Source: Narthecium ossifragum (lineage: Eukaryota; Streptophyta; Magnoliopsida; Dioscoreales; Nartheciaceae). From it: DNA of 64,000 nucleotides. Under the pieces are notes generated by a model, which saw nothing but the letters and a program-made list of their open reading frames with translations, ran no database searches and was not told the origin of the DNA. The position numbers were made by a program, and so were the translations under genes. The DNA lies in assembly GCA_963920575.1 (NCBI GenBank), contig OY986970.1:20963274-21027273 (forward strand), given 5' to 3'. Below are positions 23,453 to 33,558 of this stretch, in pieces (position 1 is the stretch's first letter; every line of letters begins with the position of its first letter).

Positions 23453-26400
23453 ATGGCAGCTGATGGAATTGTGATTCATATGCATCATGGGGGTATGCTT
23501 GTATTCAATGACCAAGAGGTTAAATACATAGGGGGTAGTGTGGGCACATTTGATAACTGTGACATTGACTTGTTGAGTGTGACAGAATTTGCTGAGATGG
23601 TCAAGGAACTAGGTTATCCTAGTTGTAAAAGGATGTGGTATGTCGTACCAGGGACAACTATTGATGTGGGTCTTAGGCCATTAGAAACAGATAAAGATGT
23701 TGTGGATCTATCAAACCCAGCTGGCAAATTAGGTGAACTTGATGTGTATTTAGAGCATGAAGTCATTGAGAATCCCATTATTGCTGATTATGCTGAAGTA
23801 GAAGAAGCTGACAAGAGGAAAGAAGCTGGAAGGGATGCCTCTGAAGCCTACATTGTTGATTCTGAAAGTTGTCATGAGGAAGATGAAGAATACATGTCTG
23901 AGACATCTGATACTGAGGAAGTGGAATATGATCCTGCCGTTGAGAAAAGCAGTGATGATGATGAAGGTGACATTGACTACAATACCCATGCTCATGTCAA
24001 CTTGGGTTCTCTGTTAGGAGGGGAAGATGTGCATGGTGTGAGGCAGAAGATAGATGAGAATGCACAGCAGAGGAAAGAGACATGTGGAGAAGATGAGAGG
24101 TTATGTCTGACTATCTCCCCAGTGATGAGCTTATCAGCCTCAATGGATCATCAGATGAGGAGGTTGACTCATACCCTGTTTTCATAGAAGAAACTGACAT
24201 GAGGGGGGATATCAAACCAAGGGTGGGAACCAAGTTCCCTAGTCCAAGAGTCTTCAAGGACTATATCACAGAATATGCAGTAAAAGGAGGCTACATGATC
24301 AAGTTCATCAAAAACTCAAAGATAAGGGTGACAACAAAGTGTGTTGATGGGTGTCCTTGGAGGATTCATGCCTCGCTAATGCAGAACCAGTCTACATTCC
24401 AGATCAAGACTATTAGGGAAACACACACCTGCAGTAGATCTTTCAGCTGTGGGCTTATTAATTCCACATGGCTTGCAAAGAAATATCTACATGACATTAG
24501 GCTTGATCCAGACATGAAGTTGCAGACAATAATTGAGAAGGTTAAGAATGATTTTATAGTCAACATTTCCAGAACCCAAGCCTACAAAGTAAGAACAAAA
24601 GCAAGGGCTAAGATTCAGGGAAGTTTTGTGGAGCAGTATGATAGGATCATAGATTACTGTCATGAGATTATGAGAAGTAATCCTGGAAGCACCTGCATAG
24701 TAAAGGCCAATCTGGATCCAAGAGGAACTCATTCTGTGTTTAAGAGAGTCTATATTTGCTTTGATGCATGCAAGAGGGGATTCAAGGTTGGCTGCAGACC
24801 ATTGGTTGGTCTTGATGGTTGTCATCTCAAGGGTGCTTGTGGAGGGTAACTACTTACTGCTGTTGGAAGAGATGGGAATGATCAAATGTATCCCATTTGT
24901 TATGCTATTGTGAAAATTGAGAATAGAGAGACATGGACATAGTTCCTGGAGCTTTTGCTGGTTGATATAGGACCTATTCAAGGGAATAAGTGGACATTTA
25001 TAACTGATCAACAAAAGGTACTATCTTATTTTTATCCTTTATGGCCATTTCAAATTTCATATAATTTTTTTGAAGGGAATATGTGGACATTTATAATGTG
25101 TTGTTTAAACATTGTAATGCAGGGCCTTATTCCTGCTATGCAGGACCTCATGCCAGGAATAGACCATAGGTTTTGTGTGAGGCATCTTTATGCCAATTTC
25201 AACAAAATTCATAAGGGGTTGCAATTGAAACAGATCATGTGAGATGCAGTCAGGGCAACAAACAAGCCTTATTTTGATGCTATTACGGAGGAGCTGAAAG
25301 GTATTGATGAAGATGCCTTTAATTATCTGTCCAATTTAACACCTAGCTGCTGGTGTATGTATGCTTTTGATACACATCCACAATGTGACTTGTTATCTAA
25401 TAACATGTCTGAGGCTTTCAATAAGTTCATTTTGGATGCAAGAAGGAAACCAATCATCACCCTTCTGGAGGAAATAAGGCTGAAATTGTGGTGTGCTGTC
25501 GCAAGCAACCAAAAATAAAACAAATACTAGTTAAAATAAATATAGTAGTGCAAGTACGAGTCGATCCCACGAAGAGTGTCTAATATAAGTTTTGTGCTAT
25601 GTGAACAAAGATGAGGGGTTTTGAGTAAAACGAAAACAATAAAGAAACAATCTAAAGTGAAGAATCAAATTGAATCAAGAGAACAAATCTTGGTCTAAGT
25701 CAACATCCACCATCGGAATCTTTATAACTGATCATCGATGCAAGTATATATCAATTCACACCTTGAATATTCACCGTTTGAATTTAATTCGAATCTCTCC
25801 TCGATCATAGTTAATTAGAAACAAGCGATCTAATCAACTCTAACTACTAAACAACCTAAGACAAGCGATGTAGATTTAATCTAGTAGCAGCCTTAAGAAT
25901 AGGGAGATCAATGAAGCTAAACAACACAAGCACAAGCGGTTGCATTTAATTTAGTCGAATGTTCTTCCTAAGATCTAACAATCTCTGAAACGCAGTAAAT
26001 CAATAGATCCTAGTTGCTTCTCAGATTAGAGGGATCAAACAATTACGGATTTGATATCCAATCTAGCAGTAGATTACGATGAATAATAAACTAGTAGGCC
26101 TCCTAGCAATTAGGCAAGTCAATCATGAACATCCAATCACAGAAGAACATTCAATACCCAAGTATAAATTGAACAATAAAAATAAATTAGATCTCACAGT
26201 TTCATTGATTCCGAGGTTTCAGTTTCCTCGACCAAGAATTAAGGTTTAGCCACGCAAGGCCATCAAGAACAATCCTTTAAAGATTCCAATAAGCAAGAGA
26301 AAACCTAAGAAAAATATAAAAGAGTAGAAAGTAGCAGCCAACAGTATCCGGGAAATCCCCCCTCAAACCCTAGAAATAGTCCTATTTATAGCCTTAAGTG

Positions 26401-28480
26401 TCTCCATCCTCGGATTAGATCTGAACCATTGATATTCTTCACTGCGAAGGTAGGATCGATCCTTCCATGGGTGTAGGATCGATCATTTGATAGGGGAAGA
26501 TCGATCCTTTGCATCGTCGATTTTCTCAATTTTCTCGAGTGAAAGGAGGATCGATCGTTCTGTCATCATCTGGAAAGTGTGCACTCTGTCAGGTCTGTCT
26601 ACATAACAGGATCGACCCTTTTAGGGAGAAGGATCGATCTTTCTTTCCTGAGTATTTACTGTTTTGCCATCCAGACTGCGTCATTGGTACTAAAATTGCC
26701 ATAACTTCCTCTAGGAAACTCGGAATCACGAACCGTAAAATTCTCCAAAAACTAGACTTCAATAGCTTTTCAAACATATATGGCACATCATCTAGTTCTT
26801 CATCAGCAGGTATAGTTTAATCTTTAAAGTTGATCCATATACTCTTTTCAGCTTCTTTTCAAACTTAAGGACTTCAATTGCATCCTAAATCAAAATATAA
26901 GAACAATGAGTGTATTTAGGTACCAAATAAGCACAGGAGGCTAAATATTAAGGGGTAAAAATATAACATTATGCATCATCATCAAATTGATGACAAGGAG
27001 TGGGATAAAAAAGGATCAGATGTTGGCCAGTGATAATGACATATGTCCAAGGATCCAGAAAAAGTTGGAAGATGCAAAGATTGCAACTAGAGATTAGATA
27101 GCAAACTGGTTATCAGAATATGGAGTTTGAAGTAAGCTGTCTAGATGAAAAGTTCACAGTTTATTTGGACAAGAAGATATGTAGTTGTAGAAAATGGGAG
27201 TTGACAGGAATCCCATGTGTCCATGCAGTGGCATGCATTTTTTGGAAAAGGGAAAGGCATGAGGACTATGTTGTCAAATGGTGCAAGAATGAGACATACA
27301 TGCTAGCATACAACCAAAACATCAGGCCCTTAAATGGACCCAGGTTGTGACAGAGGTTATCAACTGACAAAATAGTGCTTCCAAAGTATAGAAGACCATC
27401 TGGTAGGCCAAAGAAGTTAAGGAGAAAGGATCCAAATGAAGACACAAGCTCCAACAAAGTAAGGAGGAGAAACACCACTGTCAGATTCACTAAGTGCTGG
27501 GAATGGGGCCACAACAAAAGGACCTGTCAAAGGCCACAGGCTCCCAAGCCCACCAACCAACCTGTCAATACTACAAATAAGAAAAGTTCAAATGTAAGAA
27601 AACTATAGTAGCTACTGATTGTTAACCTTCTATAGGTATTGATTGTTGTCTAGATGTCTAATTTTGTCATTATGTGGGTAAGTGGTAGGGGAGGGGGTTC
27701 CAGAGGAAGAGGCAGAGGTGTTCTCACAACAGGACAGAATTCAAATGTATACTCACCATTTAAATTAGATCAACTCTTGTGGATATTCACTGTTGTTAAT
27801 TATTTTGTTTGTACTCATCATGTGAGTGGCAGGGGAAGTGGAAGCAAAGGAAGAGGCAGGGGACAAGTAGCTGGAAGAGGTGAGAACGCTCAAGTGGCTG
27901 GGGGGCCACAATGCAAGGAAGAGGCTCAGTGTATGGGAGAGGGCAAGGTCATGTAGTTGAGAGAGGCCAAGGTCCTGTGGGTGGGCGAGGCCCAGGATAT
28001 GGAGCTAAGATAGGGCATGGTGGTGAAGTAGCAAGCAGAGGCCAAGTTTATCAAGTAACTGTCATAATGTATGTTGATTTGTCGTTTAAAACTTAGCTTG
28101 ACTGTGAGGCACATGTGTCGTAGGATGACTGGATTCCAACAAGAGACCAGTATGAAGACCATGATCAACAAAATGTAAGACATCCCTGGAGACCAGCAGG
28201 AAGAGCATCAATAATTCAAAGAAGAGGTAGCCAGACTTGGAGGCCTGGAGAGAGAGCTGGAGGAGTAGGTGTACCACCAGAAGCTCCAATAATCAGAGGT
28301 AGAGGAAGACTTGGGGTTAGACGTGGAGGGAGAACTGGAATACCAACAGTGCAGCAACCTGAAAAATGTCAACCTGGTCCAAGCCAACCTAGTCCAAGTC
28401 CCTCACAGTATGAGTCATCTAACTTTCAAGTTATTGACTGGGAAGGAGTTCCAATTGCTCAACCTTCCACGAGGAGATGA
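23453..28480 (+). pseudogene. mudrA: MURA-like Mutator transposase, interrupted by a solo LTR
   Basis: The protein starts MAADGIVIHMHHGG after an acceptor-like TTTCAG, with a PB1-like N-terminal domain and an acidic linker. After a frameshift near 24095 come the MuDR DNA-binding region (PRVGTKFPSPRVFKDYI), then the MULE domain with the triad Asp in LVGLDGCHLKG, Asp in ITDQQKG and Glu in NMSEAFNKFI, plus CVRH. A SWIM finger follows (CSCRKWELTGIPCVHAVA). The zinc knuckle reads FTKCWEWGHNKRTC, with the first Cys replaced by Phe. An RG-rich tail ends at 28478. Stops include TAA 24847, TAG about 24941, TGA about 25240 and TGA about 27348. An intron fits 25018-25122. The solo LTR at 25489-26984 splits RLKL from MTRS. 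Confidence 0.92.
25489..26984 (-). repeat. Solo LTR (Tat/Athila-like) in the MULE transposase
   Basis: TG...CA termini in minus orientation (TGATGATGATGCATAATG to CGACAGCACACCA), flanked by exact AATTG duplications at 25484-25488 and 26985-26989. Length is 1,496 bp. A TATA-like TATAAATAGG is at about 26384-26393 on the minus strand. Five to six GGATCGATC-type palindromes lie just upstream of it (26455-26640). The GAGTCGATCCCACGAAG motif near the U5 end is common in Tat/Athila LTRs. Confidence 0.9.
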
Positions 28481-29028
28481 TGACACCAGTTTGGACAAAT
28501 TCCAATTGCTCCAATGAGCATATCTTTTTTGATGGATGTAAACATTAGTGAAATTAGTTTTTTGTGAAATGTTTGTGTTGTTGAAACTAGTTTGTACCCA
28601 AGTAGTTTGGAGGTGTGTTGGTGAAACCAGTATAGAATGCAACTTTTTGTTACATTAACATAGGGAGGGGTGTTGGAGCTGGGAAACTGTTGAATGTAAA
28701 TTTTTGTTGTAGATTTGCTGATCTTGTTGTATTTGTTGAATGCAACCTTTTCAACTAGATTTTTTGATCAGTGAAAAGAATGAAGCAAGTCTATTTGAAG
28801 TAGAATTGTTGATCTTGTCGTATTTGTTGATTGTTGTTTTCTGTTGGCAGTAAATATTCTAATTTTGGAGCTAGCAAATAATTTGACAAAAAAAAGATGA
28901 ATCTTAACAGAATTTTGACATAAGCTTGATGGTTACATTAGCATTACATTAGAATGATTACAAAAGCATCACAAAAGCTTACATTAGCATCAAGCAAACA
29001 ATTGCACAAAAGGATTACACATTCACAC
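28481..29028. other. Intergenic region between the two convergent MULE genes
   Basis: Between the transposase stop (28480) and the GRF gene stop (29029). AT-rich, with no coding signal. It should hold both polyadenylation regions. Confidence 0.55.
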
Positions 29029-29095
29029 TCAAGACATGTTCAACATCAGTGCAATGACTACTACAAGCACTAAAATTGCTACATACAACCCATGG
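29029..29095 (-). pseudogene. 3' end of the MULE GRF zinc-finger gene (transmembrane tail)
   Basis: Read on the minus strand across the CATGG duplication, the frame from 45831 continues here as GLYVAILVLVVVIALMLNMS and then TGA (29031-29029). The result is a strongly hydrophobic C-terminal segment of about 19 residues, typical of a tail anchor. The chromovirus insertion separates it from the zinc-finger part. There is no other lesion in this piece. Confidence 0.75.
29091..29095. other. Target-site duplication CATGG (left)
   Basis: The same five bases occur at 45831-45835, directly outside both chromovirus LTRs. Confidence 0.95.
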
Positions 29096-29407
29096 TGTGA
29101 GGACCCGTCCCTCTACTCTTGTGGCTCGTCGTGGACCGCAAGGGCAATTTGGTAAATTGCACCTTGTCGGCTTGTTTCACACCCGCGTATGCACACACTG
29201 ACCGTGTTTGTGATAATGTTTGGTTAGAACGGTTAGTGGGACCCGGGATCGAAAGATCCGGACTTGGGCTTGAGTTCTTGCCCAAGTTTAGCTTTCAGCA
29301 CAAAAAGGATCAATCCTCTTCGTGCCAAAAAGTCAAGCGCGATCGTCATGAAGGGATCGATCCTTGCCTAGGGAAGGATCGATCATTCATAAGTCGGTTC
29401 CTTTGCC

Positions 29408-29414
29408 TATAAAG
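29408..29414 (+). promoter_or_regulatory. TATA box of the chromovirus 5' LTR
   Basis: TATAAAG, conserved at 43854-43860 in the 3' LTR, with GATC palindromes immediately upstream. Confidence 0.65.
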
Positions 29415-30189
29415 CAGACGAGATCTTCTTCCTTGAATCCCTTTTGAAATCCGGCGATTTGAGCTCAGATCTCGCGATTTTCAAAGGCACCTGAGGACGA
29501 TCCAAGGCCTAGCTGCTTGGATTTAAGCTGCTTTTGCTCCGGTAGGGATTCCTACCTACATCTTTTCGGGGTTTTGAGTTTTTCCGGTTTGATAGTGTTC
29601 TTTTGCATAGATCTGTCTATGTACTTGTTGGTTTCTAGTGTTTTAACCGGTTTTGGACTCGTGAGATCTTGATCTATCAAATCCTAGAGTTTCGTGATGT
29701 TTGGATGTCTCTTCCTGCGGTATTTCTCGCCGGAAGGACGCTGGAGAACCCATTAGGATCGATCCCTCTTGAAGGAAGGATCGATCTCTCTGGGTTGGTC
29801 AAGCTACGCCCGATGAAGGATCGATCTCCTGCTTGGAGAAGATCGATCCTGGTTCTTGGGTAGCATGGCTACCCTTCGTCGCAAAGAAGATCGATCTTCC
29901 TGGGAGGAAGGATCGATCTTTCTTGGTGCGACATGAAGGGCGCCCTCTGTCTCGAGAAAGATCGATCTTCCTGGAAGGAAGGATCGATCTTCTTTGTCTC
30001 GACAGTGAGGGAAGCTCACTGTTACATAAGAGATTGATCCTTCCTTCGGAAAGGATCGATCCCTTAGTAGCATAGAGGTTTTTTTTCATGGGTTTTGCCC
30101 GCGGGGCTTGGTTTGATGGTTTTTCTTATCGCTTTATACTTGGTATATACGTTTAAGCATGTTAGCCCTATAATAGGGGCAGTGGTGAA

Positions 30190-30226
30190 CCGGGGGAGTG
30201 ATGACTCCCGGGATGTTTAGAATAAA
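30190..30226 (+). terminator. Hairpin plus AATAAA in chromovirus 5' LTR
   Basis: CCGGGGGAGT pairs with ACTCCCGGG around a GATG loop, followed nine bases later by AATAAA (30221-30226). The identical module is at 44627-44663. Confidence 0.6.
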
Positions 30227-31288
30227 TGGGTTTGTGGTGGACTGCTGGCAGTTGGTGGGGCTACCACTGCAGTAGTCCCTAGACCTTACTTATCCGTTCA
30301 CCACCCCGGGCCGACAGGATGCCGTGCTCAGACCTTGTTATTTATATCATCACATAATGATGCATGCTTATCTGTATGATCCTGCGCATGTTCATACATG
30401 CATTGTATTGTGCACTAGTTGCATCTGTGTAGGGTGTTGCCGATCCGGGGTTTTCGGGTAGCCCGGATCTAGCTCTAGGACCATTGCGGGTAGCTTGGTC
30501 CAGGATTCGATTTGTAGTATTCAGTCATTTTTTCGATGATAGGGTTCGTTTGACCTGAATACATGTTGTTTGATGTTTAGAGGTCGTGTCGGCCCCGAGC
30601 CAGATGTTGTGGGTGCAACCGATGTCGTTCTTGTTCTTGAGGGCCTCGGAGGGGTCCAGCCCAGGCAGTATCTGTTCTTGCCCGCAGTGGCAACCAGTGT
30701 GGGCCCAGTTCGTTAGGGTGACCACAGCTGGAACCCTGTAGCACTAGGTGTATTCAGGATGGGCCCAGTTCTTGAGGGTGATCATGGTTGGGTATACCTA
30801 GGGACACCGGCAAAGGGTTATGGGACCCTTGATGCACCCCCAAATCTTGCTCGAGGGCGACACTGTTGTGTTCCCTCCCTTGTGAGTGTCGTAGTGTAGT
30901 GTCCCTGCTGAGCTTAGTGCTCACTCCTACCCGGGCTGCGTTTTGCAGGTGCTGGCGCTAGCTCTTCTTCGATCGCCCCTACCAGGCAGGTGTTCGGTGA
31001 CGTGGCGGCGTCTGGCGGTGCTTGAGAGGTGGTGATCTTGCAGTCTTATCCCTTTTGTATAGATAGTCTCCTACGGGAGCGATAAATGTATAATTTCCCT
31101 ATTTGAGGTTTGTAATATTATGTCGGTTCAGTCTTTGAGTTTGTAATTCGTGTTAATACAGGATGATTATGACTTGTTAGGGTAACCACTACGATTAGAG
31201 GGAAACCTCGCCAAAATTTTCCGCAATAGGTTAGGTTCCGCTTCGCTTCGCCCGGCCCAGTTGGGCCTACGCGGGTCGGGGCACGATA

Positions 31289-32323
31289 ACTGTACGAGTT
31301 CGTGGTGATGCCGTTTGGGCTGACGAACGCACCAGCAACGTTCATGGATCTCATGCAGAGGATCTTTCGGCCCTTCCTAGACGAGTTCGTGGTGGTGTTC
31401 GTCGACGACATTCTCATCTACTCCCGATCAGAGGCGGAGCACGAGCGACACTTGGCGACAGTGTTGCAGCTACTTAGGGAGCATCGGCTTTATGCCAAGG
31501 CTTCCAAGTGCAAGTTCTGGCTTTCACAGGTGGGGTTCCTTGGACACGTGGTATCGGCAACAGGGATCTCAGTCGACCCCGCCAAGGTCGAGGCAGTGGT
31601 ATAGTGGCAGAGACCGAGGACAGTGTTCGAGGTCCGCAGTTTCCTGGGCTTGGCGGGGTACTACAGGCGGTTCGTGCGGGACTTCTCCAGAGTCGCCGGG
31701 CCGTTGACCAGACTGACACAGAAGGCCGTCCCGTTCGTGTGGGATGATGCTTGTGAGCGAGCCTTCGTGGAGTTGAGGACCAGGTTGACCAGTGCACCGG
31801 TGCTGATCGTCCCCGAGCGAGGCGTTGGTTACAGTGTCTACTGCGATGCCAGTGGTGAGGGTTTGGGGTGTGTCCTCAAGCAGGAGGGCCACGCAGTTTC
31901 CTATGGTTCTCGCCAGCTGAAGAACCATGAGAGGAACTACCCGGCCCATGACTTGGAGCTAGCAGCAGTGGTTTTCGCCCTGAAGACCTGGCGGCACTAC
32001 CTCTATGGCGAGAAGTTTTCTGTCTTCTCGGACCATAAGAGCTTGAGGCACGTTTTCACTCAACGTGACCTCAACCTAAGGCAGCGACGCTGGATGGAGC
32101 TACTGGAGGACTATGACTTTGAGTTGCATTACCATCCTGGTAAGGCAAACGTCGTAGCAGACGCGCTGAGCAGACAGGTGAGAGACACCAGAGCAGCAGT
32201 TGCAGAGTTGTCAGCGCGGCAGTGGCAGGCTCTAGAGATGGCGGGCCAGTTGGGGCTCAAGTTTGAGGATCGGGGATCCGACAGCTTCCTCTACGCAGTG
32301 CAGAGTATGCAAGCAGTCCTAGC
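31289..32323 (+). pseudogene. pol: Chromovirus pol, part 1: truncated RT and RNase H
   Basis: The frame opens mid-RT with [18 protein letters not shown]. The catalytic FVDDILIYS (about 31395-31424) and the thumb/connection motif [12 protein letters not shown] follow. An in-frame TAG at 31602-31604 interrupts it. RNase H follows with [32 protein letters not shown] and [10 protein letters not shown], then [14 protein letters not shown]. The fingers of RT, the protease and gag are absent. The reading frame runs into the Copia LTR at 32324 and resumes at 41991 in the same frame, so the Copia insertion was the later event. Confidence 0.93.
32319..32323. other. Target-site duplication CTAGC (left)
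   Basis: Repeated exactly at 41991-41995, outside the Copia LTRs. Confidence 0.95.
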
Positions 32324-32442
32324 TGTTGATCCTAACCTTGTTTTGATGATGCCAATATACACTAAATGATAAAATATATGTTTAATATTTATTACCTCTT
32401 TAATTGGAGATATTAAATTCAATATTTAAGTGATTTTGTACT

Positions 32443-32943
32443 GACGGTCGATGCATGGATCGACCGTGGGAATGGGACGGTCGATCCATGGATCGACCGT
32501 GATGAATGGTTCATACATGGCTATATGCGTATTGACGCGACGGTCGATCGGTGCATCGACCGTCGGAAGCGTTTTTCTTGACAGAGGCTCACGGACGATG
32601 CGACGGTCGATGTGGCGGTCGACCGTGGCGCATCAATGAACAAAGTGGAGACGCGACGGTCGATCGGTGCATCGACCGTCCGAAGCGTTTTTCTTGACAG
32701 AGGCTCACGGACGATGCGACGGTCGATGCGGCGGTCGACCGTGGCGCATATATGAAGAAAAGTCAAGGAGCGACGGTCGATCGGAGCATCGACCCTGGGA
32801 AGCGACTTTCTCAACAGAGGCTCACGGACGATGTCACGGTCGATGTCACGGTCGACCGTGAGAGCGACAGACGATGCGTGGATCGACCGTCGACCAAAGA
32901 GGCTGAGTTTTTTATACGTGACGGACGATGGACGGATCGACCG
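32443..32943 (+). repeat. U3 array of ACGGTCGAT/ATCGACCGT palindromes
   Basis: Nine to ten inverted-repeat units with arms ACGGTCGAT and ATCGACCGT occur in 500 bp. One (32477-32500) is a perfect 24-bp palindrome centred on CCATGG. From 32537 they are embedded in about 2.9 copies of a ~116-bp tandem repeat containing AAGCGTTTTTCTTGACAGAG. The array ends about 90 bp before TATA. The 3' LTR copy is at 40939-41439. Frames across the array (VDR, RSMHRSTV repeats) are artefacts. Confidence 0.93.
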
Positions 32944-33028
32944 CCAGGAGCGCGCAGAGTAAAAAACTAGCCGTTGGAGAGTTGCAGGGAGCCGTTGGGG
33001 CTTCTTGTTGAGCTGGTTGAAGCCCATC

Positions 33029-33034
33029 TATAAG
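33029..33034 (+). promoter_or_regulatory. TATA box of the Copia LTR
   Basis: CTATAAGTAG after a GC-richer U3, duplicated at 41525-41530. Placement agrees with a U3 array upstream and a leader running to the primer binding site. Confidence 0.6.
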
Positions 33035-33496
33035 TAGTCTCTTCATGTAAACTTGTCACAACTTTTATCATTATTATTGAGATCATTTGAGCAAGTTCTA
33101 GGAAAGATTTCTACTTATTCTCCTTGAGCTAAAACCTTTGTAAACCTTCTTCAAGTGTGAAGAAGTATCTTGAGAGTTGTTCAAACAGCAAGTGGCTGTG
33201 ATTGTAAGGTCACCAAGCACCAGAAAGCTTGGAGGAAAAGCTTGTAAGGGATTTGCAAGTAGTGGAACCTCAAGGGGAGCCTTGAGAGAAGTGGACATAG
33301 ACCAAGAGTTGGGTCGAACCACTATAAATCAGTGTCATCTCTCTTACTCTTCTTTCAGTTAATGCTTGCATGCTATTATAGTTAAGTTTCATTTTGTTTA
33401 CAAGCATTCTAGCTGTTAGATCCCCTTTTATCTGAATTTTCCATCAATCTAGTTTTTCGAAAAGAGTCCAATTCACCCCCCTCTTGGACCATCAAT

Positions 33497-33509
33497 TGGT
33501 ATCAGAGCT
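33497..33509 (+). other. Primer binding site (initiator tRNA-Met type)
   Basis: TGGTATCAGAGCT two bases after the 5' LTR, complementary to the 3' end of plant initiator tRNA-Met as in most Copia elements. Confidence 0.93.
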
Positions 33510-33558
33510 AGGTCTCTAATTTAGTGGTGTAACAACCCTTAGAGGATCCTTTCTAGAC

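Larger units (their letters stand above)
29096..31288 (+). repeat. 5' LTR of the chromovirus
   Basis: Starts TGTGAGGACCCGTCCC and ends GGGTCGGGGCACGATA (CA of the end mutated to TA). A TATA box (TATAAAG) is at 29408-29414. GATCGATC palindromes occur both upstream of TATA and in the transcribed region (29755-30062). A hairpin plus AATAAA lies at 30190-30226. Relative to the 3' LTR it lacks a 21-bp and a ~105-bp segment and has 14 extra bases, so it is 2,193 bp rather than 2,311 bp. Confidence 0.93.
32324..33494 (+). repeat. 5' LTR of the Copia element
   Basis: Begins TGTTGATCCTAACC and ends CTTGGACCATCA. U3 contains a palindrome array (32443-32943) made of a ~116-bp tandem unit. A TATA box is at 33029-33034. 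Six single-base differences from the 3' LTR were seen, at about 32426, 32870, 32901, 33056, 33099 and 33329. Confidence 0.96.

Noticed and set aside
31474..31949. Minus-strand and alternative-frame ORFs over the chromovirus RT
   Set aside because: Shadows of the GC-rich RT/RNase H coding frame.
32443..32943. Regular repeat array resembling a CRISPR
   Set aside because: It is a plant LTR U3, duplicated exactly in the 3' LTR. Units are palindromes in a 116-bp tandem repeat with near-identical spacers, and no cas genes exist.
32451..33027. Overlapping open frames rich in STV, VDR and RSMH on both strands of the Copia LTR
   Set aside because: They are generated by the GGTCGA repeat in all frames, have no family signature and recur identically in the 3' LTR.
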